Assembly (NCBI GenBank): GCA_907163375.1
Contig: CAJQUW010001819.1
Coordinates: forward strand, 186,001-250,000
Direction of reading: 5' to 3'
Source of the DNA: Prostheceraeus crozeri
Taxonomy: Eukaryota > Platyhelminthes > Polycladida > Euryleptidae
Length of the DNA stretch: 64,000 bases
Positions 56,520-64,000 of the stretch are shown here, one piece after another. A program made the position numbers and the translations under genes. Position 1 is the stretch's first letter; each line of letters starts with the position of its first letter. Below the pieces are notes generated by a model. The model was not told the origin of the DNA, ran no database searches, and was given only the letters and a program-made list of their open reading frames with translations.

Positions 56520-57976
56520 GAATTTGACGCTGAATCCGAATCTGCCCTCCATTTTCCCATCCAATGCTTCGGTTTGGCTCTACAGCCCACAGCCATCGCA
56601 AAAATTCTAACTCGTTTTTCGGAAAAAATGATGAAAAATTTTTTCTCTCCGATGGCTTTCAAATTTAGCATGCCGAAGCAGAATTTGACGCTGATTCCAA
56701 ATCCGGTCTCTGTTTTGCCGTCCGAGGTTTGCTTCACCCGCTAGAGCGATTTTCATAAACATTCTAACTCTTTCGTTTTTTCGTCAAGGTCCAAAATTTC
56801 AATAACGTCTCACCTCTAAACGAAGACAGATACAAACAAGCCATGTTTTCCACTGAATTTGTCTCACTCCCGGCTTTCAAACGAGCTATTGCACGACTTT
56901 CTACGATGTCTACAACCAAAGTTGGAAGTTTGGCAGGAGGGGGGGACGTCTTCAAAACTTTTTCTCTCCGATGCCGCTGGAAACATCCTTCCTAACCCAA
57001 AATTTCACGTTGAGTCCGAATCTGCACTCCATTTTGCCATCCGAGGTCTCCTTCTTCTTCTGTCCGAAAAATGGACTTTCTCATCCCAAAACCTCCAACA
57101 CCTGCCTTTTTCAACTCTGACGGTTTCCTGCCATTTTCCTCCCTAAACCCAAGAAAATTAGTCCAAACTGAGCTTTCCACTGGTTTTTTCTCACTCTTAG
57201 CTTTCAAATGAGCTATTGCACGACTTTCTACGATCTCTTACACCAAAGTTGGAAGTTTGGCAGGAGGGGGGGGGGGTCAGAACTTTTTCTCTCCGATTGA
57301 GTTGGGAAGAAGTTCCTAGACCCAACATTGACCAAAACGTCCGAATTTGCACTCCGTTTTCCCTTCCGAGGTCTCCTTCTGCCCGAAAAACGACTTTCTC
57401 ATCCCAAAACCTCCAAAACCTGACTTTTTCCAACTCTGACGGTTTCCTGCCATTTTCCTCCCTATACCCAAGAAAATTAGTCCAAACTGAGCTTTCCAAT
57501 GCATTTGTCTCACTCTTAGCTTTCAAATGAGCTATTGCACGACTTTCTACGATCTCTTACACCAAAGTTGGAAGTTTGGTAGGAGGGGGGGGGGGGACGT
57601 CCTCAAAACTTTTTCTCTCCAATGTCGCTGGAAACATCCTTCCTAACCCAAAATTTCACGTAGAGTCCGAATCTGCACTCCGTTTTCCCATCCGAGGTCT
57701 CCTTCTGTCCGAAAAATGGACTTTCTCATCCCAAAACATCCAAAATCCGCCTTTTCTCACTCTATCCTTCCGAGATTCCACCCCTTGCCTCATCACTCCT
57801 CCTTCCTTCCTTCCTTCACGCCAGAGGGGGGAGGGAACAGTCTTCTCCTCACGGACCCATTCCTCCCAGCACATCCTTGGCGCTCTCCCTCACCTTCCTG
57901 CCAGAGGGGGGGCTGAGTCAGCCTGATGACTCAGCATTTCACATTTTGGAATTGAATTTGGAATGTGCTTACTACT
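56520..57976. repeat. Polinton right terminal inverted repeat
   Basis: Reverse complement of the left TIR, but longer because it holds at least one more of the roughly 300-bp internal units (unit boundaries near 56940, 57197 and 57540). G runs of 7-13 occur at 56938-56944, 57265-57275 and 57583-57595. Clear identity with the left TIR reaches inward to about 56680; related but diverged unit sequence continues to about 56520. Frames on both strands here are repeat by-products. Confidence 0.8.
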
Positions 57977-57993
57977 AATTGTTATCACGCCAC

Positions 57994-59755
57994 TTAGCTC
58001 AGTGGATCAGATTGACTGTACACCAATTTGACCCATTGATCAACAACATAGCAGGTACTTCCGTCAAGCTTAATCAACGGCTTATTCTTCTTGATACATT
58101 CACGTAAGTCAGGAGTCAAATCCTTCCTGAATTTTTCATTGCTATTTATGAGCCAATGGTGATCTTCATGAATCCCAGGCACTTTAGATGATATGGACAA
58201 ATCACTTTCAATTCGAGTGTAGAAGTCGTCAATTTCTAGGATATCAATGTATAGCAAATCAATACCCCAGGTGGCACATGAATCTAGACTTAAGCTGCGA
58301 AGCCGGGCCGTCGCTCCACAGAACGACCTTTGTATCGTCTTTATTTCGGCCTAAATATTCATGAATTATTTTGTCCAAAAAAACAATTGACAGACACTCT
58401 TGAATGGTCAACTTTGTCAGAAATGGCTGCTATCATCTGTTTCACATCCTTCGAATAACAGGTGACGGTAAATATACTCACTTGAGCTTGACTCCAGTAC
58501 GCGTTTTGAGCATCGTCTTTATAGCCACATGAATAATTTTACTAAAGTCGAAGTGTATTATGCATGCGTTGTCATTCTCCATCACATATTTCTTTTGGCT
58601 TTCATACGAATGACTTTGATGACACTTAGTTGGTGCAACTGAAAAGATGGGAGCAATCTTTCAACTTCTTGACAACCGAGCTCACATCTTCTTCAATCGA
58701 GGACCGATGCATCCGGCCACTAAAGGATGTTTCCAACCACAAGTAAAATAAATACATGAGCCTTGTTTATACTCGGATGCACATTAGGCACGGAGCCTTT
58801 CTTCCATGTGGCCGAGTTGTCATTTATCTACTGTCATTCCTTTTGTGCTGAGTGTTTAGCAGGAATGCAGAGTGTGCCTATTTTGAAAGTCTTAGGTATG
58901 ACCCAACCAAGGTCTCCCGGACGCAGAGCGAACACTCTACCACAAGGCCACAGCACCGGTTGGTATTTAACCCAAGTATTTTGCATAGTGGTCATTCGAA
59001 AAGCTCGAGGCAGGGATACGGATATCAAAGTTCTGGGAATGATTGCAAAGTTCACAGAGCCTGCGTTCTAAGTTTTCAGTAGGCGGCAGACTCAGCAAAT
59101 AGGCATTGATCCACGAAGATGAGTATGAGCACAGATAACACTTTTGGAAGAGTATTGCACAATGACTTGAAGTTCTCATGCTTCAAGCAGCAACATGCTT
59201 CTAAAGGCTTACGCGCAAAAGCAAAGACGTGCTTCGGACGGAGATCACAAAACTTCGACAATGATGACTTCTGATCTGGGTGTTCCTCACAAAATAATCC
59301 ATGACATTCTTTGAAACTCATTATCAAGCATCTTTTCTGCATCAGCTCACCGTCTACTTTGATACATTCTTTCGCACCTGCTGTCCATCCGCAGAAATAT
59401 CTTCAACATTGTAAAATTCGATGACTAAATCTTTAGTCTCATCAGGTGACGCAGCGACTTTTCTTCTCATCGACGTTCAAACAAATTCCAGCGTCGTTTG
59501 CCAGTCTTGACAAAACACGAATGGCTTACCTCGGCGATTTTGGCAAACCATTTGAACTTTGTTGATGGCCATAGACTCCGATGATTGGAATTTAAATGCA
59601 GTAGACGTAGGAGTTTGGTTAAGAGATTCACTGAAGGAAGGCGATCTAACAAGTCTCCTTGCTCGCATATGCCGCAAACGAGATTTAGCTTGATCATTTT
59701 CCTTGGTCTTAATCGTGGAGTTCGACGACTTTGATATTCTTTTAAGTTGACTCAT
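57994..59755 (-). pseudogene. Decayed gene of an uncharacterised family (SKF..LRPK / HENF motif)
   Basis: Minus-strand pieces in order. 59755-59477: MSQLKRISKSSNSTIKTKEN, RARRLVRSPSFSESLNQTPT. 59342-59076 (its frame extends upstream): CHGLFCEEHPDQKSSLSKFC, DLRPKHVFAF, EACCCLKHENFKSLCNTL. 59179-58967: ENLERRLCELC. 58257-57994: FRKDLTPDLRECIKKNKPLI. The middle part matches a widespread uncharacterised invertebrate and fish protein pattern (L..F....P....S.F..LRP..V.......C.C..HEN......L), probably of transposon origin. Several frameshifts break it. The right end of the Polinton lies just beyond its 3' end. Confidence 0.5.
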
Positions 59756-60166
59756 TTTCTTTTTCGTCGTCGATAGTCTGCTTGAATTTGCCTCCGTGAT
59801 TTCGCCCTGTGGGACTTTAGCTGATCAAGAAAGGAAGCAGATTGGACGAGGACAATCGATGATAGAATGAATGCAAGGACACGGGACGGGGCCGGGGGGA
59901 CAAACGAGCTTCTTTTTCATTCGCTCTGCCCTGATTGGATGTTACTCGATGAATATAAAGCAATGACACCAGTAACTCGAAGTATCGCTTCTAGATGACG
60001 TCATTTAGTACAACACATTTGAATTCATTTATAGACGGATACTTCAGATGACTACAAGATGATTAATTTTGTAGTCCATCACATAGGCGCATTTGGTAAC
60101 GGTCGTAACCAACATTTGAAATCTTCCACAATCTACACTAGGAATAAATGACAACTGATAATGAGT
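59756..60166. other. Upstream region of the decayed gene
   Basis: Contains a GC-richer block at 59880-59900, a TATA-like ATATAAAG at 59952-59959 and GGTAACGGTCGTAACC at 60098-60113, a word also seen near 36320. No coding sequence. Confidence 0.4.
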
Positions 60167-62332
60167 GATCACTAGGGCGGTTTTTTATTGACCTAAAAAA
60201 TTACGAATTTTTACTTTATTTTCAAGTAAATTTTTGCCTAAAATTTTGACTTAAATGTAAAATTTTTACCCAATCTTTTTACCTAATTCAGTTTTGTTTA
60301 ACCAAAGAAAGCATCATTTCAGACTCACAAGAAACGTTACTTGTTTTAATTAAAGAAACACATTTTATTATTGAGCCCACAAATACAAAGTGCTTCACGA
60401 AAAGAAGGAATGCCTCTTAAACAACGAGTTAATTGTTACTGGTGTTGTAATTCATTATTGCATAGTATCTAATGTTTTGGGGAGAAAAGTTTCTGTTAAA
60501 AAGCAGGAGATTTTTCAATTTGGAAAAGCTTCGTTCGATCGCAGCTGTGGTTGATTGTGCACACAACAGAAGATTGTATTCAGTTGGTGAAATATCGTCA
60601 CGTGCCAAGTTAACAATCTCCATGATATCATTATTAGATGAAAAAGTAGATTAAAATTCTGCTGAAACAATCCCTGAAGCGGCCTAAGTAGGCGAAAATT
60701 TGGGATAAAAATCTATAATAGCAGCAAGGCTTTTTCTCACATTCATTCTTAGATAAACGCAAGTTTATACCGGTATATGATTTGATGTCACAGGGATCAA
60801 TTCCGAAATCCAGACTGTTTGCCTCCTGTATTACCTGACAAATGTTGTAGTTGGTTCATTCGCATCGATCCATTAGATGATGAAGAGGTCTATGCGTTGC
60901 CACATCCACGAGTTGGTCAGCAGTTACTGTGCTGAAAACTGCAGATTTTGCACGACTTACAAGTAATCCATCATCCTCGAAACCCAACACAATTTGTTTG
61001 ACGTCGGAAAAGTGGTCTGCATACCAAAAAGCCGCGTTTAACCATGTTCCCCACCTGGTTACGACCGGCTTTGGTGGACTTCCAAATAATGCAAAAAGAA
61101 GACGGCGATCACCATTTTCAACAGTGGCAGCCTTGATTGAGGAAATCAAACTGTCGACAGCCTCATACTTCGACTTCACAAGCAATGCACAGTTGTGCAA
61201 CAGGTGCGCCATGCACGTTACATGAAATAATGATGGATACATAAACTTCAAAGTTTTGCCCGCAAGAGTCATATAACGAGCTGCATCAGATAGCAGCAAA
61301 AGGAAATTATTCCGATGAACATTTAAATCTTTAACAACATCATCAATAGCATGGCACACTGTTTGATGATTGATGTTTCCTTCTAGCTGTCTACAGTCAT
61401 ATAAATGAGTAACTTCAGGCTTTTCTAGAATTCCGACAAGAATGTTCATAAACTTCTTCCACCATTATAAATATTTTTCTCCATTCACATATCGAAACAA
61501 TTTCTGTTGTTCTAACTGAAAGAGTTTTGGGACATGTTGCCGACATGATGACTCAGATGGGCAATGATGACCCATAAAATCAAATAAATCTCGTATCGCT
61601 TGATGCTCCAATTTATGTAAAGGAATGTCAGCGGCTAAAAACGCTGTTCTTACATGCTTAGCCAGATAAGGTTTGAAGTTCAAGAAGGTCTGACTTTCAT
61701 GCTTTGATGAGGTGGGTACTGATGATGAAGAGGTAATTCTTTGTAACTTCGTTGCATGTTTGGCACTTTTGCGATGACTGTCAATCATAAACTGTTTCGC
61801 GTATTTCACCGGGCATTCACAAAGCTCACAGAAAAGTTCATTCTTTGGTGTTACTTTAAATTCTTGAGGACATTGGCAAGTAATTCTTTTGCACTTGGAT
61901 GCATCACTTTCAGCCATAGAAATTGACAACAATAAACCTCGAACTTCAGATAAACAGTTTATTTCTATGCTTTCAGCTGTCTTGGGCATTTCGAACAATC
62001 GAAGATAGTCAGTGTCAGTAAACAAAAAGATGCAGTTATGTGCGTTGAAATCCTTGCGAGAATATTTGGTGTCCCAATAGCTTAGCTTTTTGTTTTGATT
62101 GAAAAGAGTTCGGGAAACCCAGATCTAAAAACAGCGCTTAAGAAAGCCAGGTGTCTAAAAATAGCGTCTGGGAAGACCAGATTCCTGAAAAATTTACTGT
62201 TTTATTTAAACTTTTTGACCTTATTTGACTACATTTGACCTCATTTTTACTCTATTGACTGACTTCATTTGTTTATTTTGATCGTATTTTTACTTCATTG
62301 ACTTTTTGACTTTATTGACCGCCCGATCGCTT
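60167..62332 (-). mobile_element. hAT DNA transposon, both ends present
   Basis: The element spans 60175-62324. Left GGGCGGTTTTTTATTGACC, right (reversed) GGGCGGTCAATAAAGTC. Flanking 8-mers GATCACTA (60167-60174) and GATCGCTT (62325-62332) agree at 6 of 8 positions, as expected for an aged 8-bp hAT target duplication. AT-rich subterminal repeats (TTTTTAC, TTTGAC) lie on both sides. Confidence 0.7.
60429..62025 (-). pseudogene. hAT transposase (CGGBP1-like zinc finger), broken
   Basis: N-terminal piece 62025-61465 has a BED/CGGBP1-type zinc finger (LFCELCECPVKYAKQFMIDS, then HRKSAKH). Middle piece 61449-60856 is the core (NNFLLLLSDAARYMTLAGKT, SLFHVTCMAHLLHNCALLV, PPKPVVTRWGTWLNAAFWYA). C-terminal piece 60623-60429 is the dimerisation domain (STTAAIERSFSKLKNLLLFN). 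Stops at the piece boundaries disrupt it. The catalytic Asp of DAARYM and the RW motif are present. Close family: hAT elements behind vertebrate CGGBP1. Confidence 0.8.
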
Positions 62333-62356
62333 ATACAGCTGACACAGTTTGACACT

Positions 62357-62529
62357 TTAAGGAAGGAAATTGAAGTAATGATGTTGCTATTTTTTTATAA
62401 GCCAATATATTTCTACGACAATAGCGTCGTTATCATCAGGGCACATAGTGTAAAAAAATAAATTATATAATTTTTTTTATTTTGGCTCATAAAAAATAAC
62501 AACACCATTACTTCAATTTCCCAACTTAA
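62357..62529. repeat. 165-bp foldback flanked by TTAA
   Basis: The left arm GGAAATTGAAGTAATGATGT, then TGCTATTTTTTTATAAGCCAA (62365-62405), pairs with the right arm TTGGCTCATAAAAAATAACA ... CATTACTTCAATTTCC (62482-62522). TTAA lies at 62357-62360 and 62526-62529. This looks like a miniature element using a TTAA target. Confidence 0.65.
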
Positions 62530-63221
62530 AATATAAATTCTAATGAGGGCCCTTTTGCCAATATAGTTTGACTTTCATCACAACGATATTGTATTTTGTC
62601 CACGACTTGCGGCATGAAAAAACTTTAAGCTGCAATTTTGTAACGGACGTAACTTTTACGCAGGTGCCATCTCCACCTGCCAGCTTCCTGTCAATATGTA
62701 GACTTCCACCTGGTTTGTAATTTTTAAATTGGTTCCAAAATATAATAGAAAATACATTTTAGAATACTTAATTTACATTTGTGTATACAATGTAGATTTG
62801 ACACAAATGTTTAACCTGTGCTTTTTAACTAAAAACTTTTTATTTTCGCAATCGTTCCTTCAGACGATGATTAAGCTATTTTTTCATCCTCGTGTCATCT
62901 CAAACTAATTATTTTAGCAAAATATAGGTTGAATCCCTGACAGAAAAATCAAACCCGTATGTTGAATTCTGATTTTTTCCTCTCAGGACAACTCTTACAT
63001 GGCATTACCCAGCTGCATGCCGAGGACACGTAATTCTTTCTTTATATTTCTGTGCCACCTAGCTGCTTCTTTGTTTCAATATTTTCCTCGCTTGTGCGGA
63101 GTGGACTTTGATTCTATACCTGCCACAGGCCTACATCTCTTCTTTATCCTTTCTATCTTTTATCTGTCTCTATCCTTTTACCTTCCGATATATTTTATCT
63201 ATCTTTATATTTTATTTGATC

Positions 63222-63250
63222 CTACCAGCCGCACATCTTTTGCATGGCAA
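63222..63250 (+). repeat. Second copy of the SINE-like 3' word
   Basis: CTACCAGCCGCACATCTTTT, then GCATG, repeats 2995-3017 (TACCAGTCGCACATCTTTTG) with one change. The tRNA-like head is not recognisable here. Confidence 0.35.
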
Positions 63251-64000
63251 TTTGATCCATCGTTTATTTGATTTCATTGTTGTTATTGTCATCCCATTGG
63301 CAGCTCTTTTCGATCATCTTAGTCTACATTTAATCCATCTTCTTCCCATTTCAGGCAGTTGAACCGCATTTGTGGCAACGAGTTATGCTAGTTATGACAG
63401 TCGCCTGTGGCATGTACACTGTCATTTGAGTTTCATTGATAGGCTTGATTTGAGTCTGAAAAAGTCACTTGTGATGTCACAAAATGATATGTCATTCCGC
63501 GACATAACTTGTCGTGGAATGACGATTTTGATTCTCCTTTAGATGACAAATGCGTCAGCTAGATGGACTGCTGGTATATGGTCTGTGGCATTACCCACAT
63601 TTAAAGTAATTAGGTATGTAATATTGTCTTGATTATGACCGATGCAATATTAAAAGATAGTTAATTAAATACGTCGTGAAATTACGATTTTCAACAAAAA
63701 TTTTCAGCAAGCAATTTTGCTGAAATCATGAAATCAACCTGCCTAAAATCAAATTTTTTCGATTTAGCAGACAACTTATGATGGTGTTCTTGACAAATAA
63801 TTGGCATTGATTTGCTCAGATGAATGTATACGATCATCTTAAACAAATACAAAAATTTGATATTTTCTAGATTTTTATTCAAAATCTGGGTTCCTGCAAA
63901 AAATCTGAAAATCGGTGCTGCCGGATATTTAGACAGAGATCTTTTACAGATTATGGAATATGGATAAATGGTAAAATATGGATAAGTGGCAAAATCGAGC

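Larger units (their letters stand above)
39117..57982. mobile_element. Polinton/Maverick-type self-synthesising element, 18.85 kb, with 6-bp TSD
   Basis: The element spans 39123-57976. The left end AGTAGTAAGCACATTCCAAA and right end TTTGGAATGTGCTTACTACT are exact reverse complements. AATTGT is duplicated just outside (39117-39122 and 57977-57982). AG...CT ends, a 6-bp target duplication, TIRs over 1 kb and a protein-primed family-B DNA polymerase are the defining set for Polintons, which integrate with a retroviral-type integrase. Genes: 40225-47292 plus strand, polymerase 48721-53507 minus, one small gene 54132-54584 plus. No integrase, ATPase, protease or capsid gene is found. A 2.5 kb piggyBac is nested, so the original was about 16.35 kb. 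Stops and a frameshift show a decayed copy. Confidence 0.9.
62333..64000. other. Right-edge spacer with foldbacks
   Basis: No gene recognised. Contains a TTAA-flanked foldback (separate entry), a SINE-like scrap at 63222-63250, a 33-bp hairpin GTCATTCCGCGACA/TGTCGTGGAATGAC at 63491-63524, and at 63897-63935 a word (AATCTGAAAATCGGTGCTGC) related to 17401-17420. The frames at 62999-63362 are T-rich and unconvincing. Confidence 0.4.

Noticed and set aside
56444-57926. Matching ORFs at the right end of the Polinton
   Set aside because: Same repeat by-products as at the left end.
35975-60113. TACGGTCGTAAC-type words as ends of one large element
   Set aside because: The copies are not arranged as inverted ends and no target duplication goes with them.

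Overview
The window is animal nuclear DNA: AT-rich, intron-bearing and packed with transposable elements of eukaryotic type (Polinton/Maverick, piggyBac, PIF-Harbinger, hAT, Tc1/mariner, Crypton, Penelope-like and CR1/Jockey-like LINE remnants). There are no operons and no Shine-Dalgarno sites. One conserved host gene can be identified, the 5' coding part of the autophagy scramblase gene ATG9, on the minus strand at the left edge. TAGGCCTAC-type words and the repeat mix suggest a marine invertebrate such as an echinoderm, hemichordate or mollusc, but the species cannot be fixed from this sequence.

Layout. 1-516: ATG9 N-terminal coding sequence. 0.5-13.6 kb: mostly non-coding, with a TTAA-flanked foldback, a tRNA-like SINE head, a dead Tc1/mariner element with both ends (4.28-5.66 kb), Penelope-like fragments (6.3 and 8.6 kb) and a LINE RT fragment (11.1-12.2 kb). 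13.7-14.7 kb: an intact 350-codon ORF of unknown function, possibly a host gene. 15-27 kb: dispersed repeats, a Penelope-like GIY-YIG fragment (19.2 kb), a deleted piggyBac (22.96-24.38 kb) and three LINE 3' pieces. 27.3-34.0 kb: a complete PIF-Harbinger (TTA target duplication) whose MADF gene is split by a piggyBac insertion. 37.1-38.3 kb: a Crypton-type tyrosine recombinase with two TAA stops. 39.1-58.0 kb: an 18.85 kb Polinton-type element. 58-59.8 kb: a decayed gene of an uncharacterised family. 60.2-62.3 kb: a complete hAT element.

The Polinton is the centrepiece. It has the hallmarks of the class: 5'-AG...CT-3' ends, terminal inverted repeats over 1 kb long, a perfect 6-bp target duplication (AATTGT) and a protein-primed family-B DNA polymerase. 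I find no integrase, packaging ATPase, protease or capsid gene. Instead it carries a TATA-binding-protein-like gene, three stand-alone small genes that look like paralogs of the N-terminal domain of its own polymerase, two copies of a second unknown family, a RING-like mini-protein and several TATAAAA promoters. The polymerase gene has a multi-intron 5' end whose predicted splice sites keep frame. It is now broken by one frameshift and two stops, and a near-intact piggyBac sits inside one of the small genes, so this copy is a fossil. Nesting gives relative ages: piggyBac after Polinton, and piggyBac after Harbinger.

No boundary or homology call was tested by alignment or database search. All come from reading the sequence and from motif memory.
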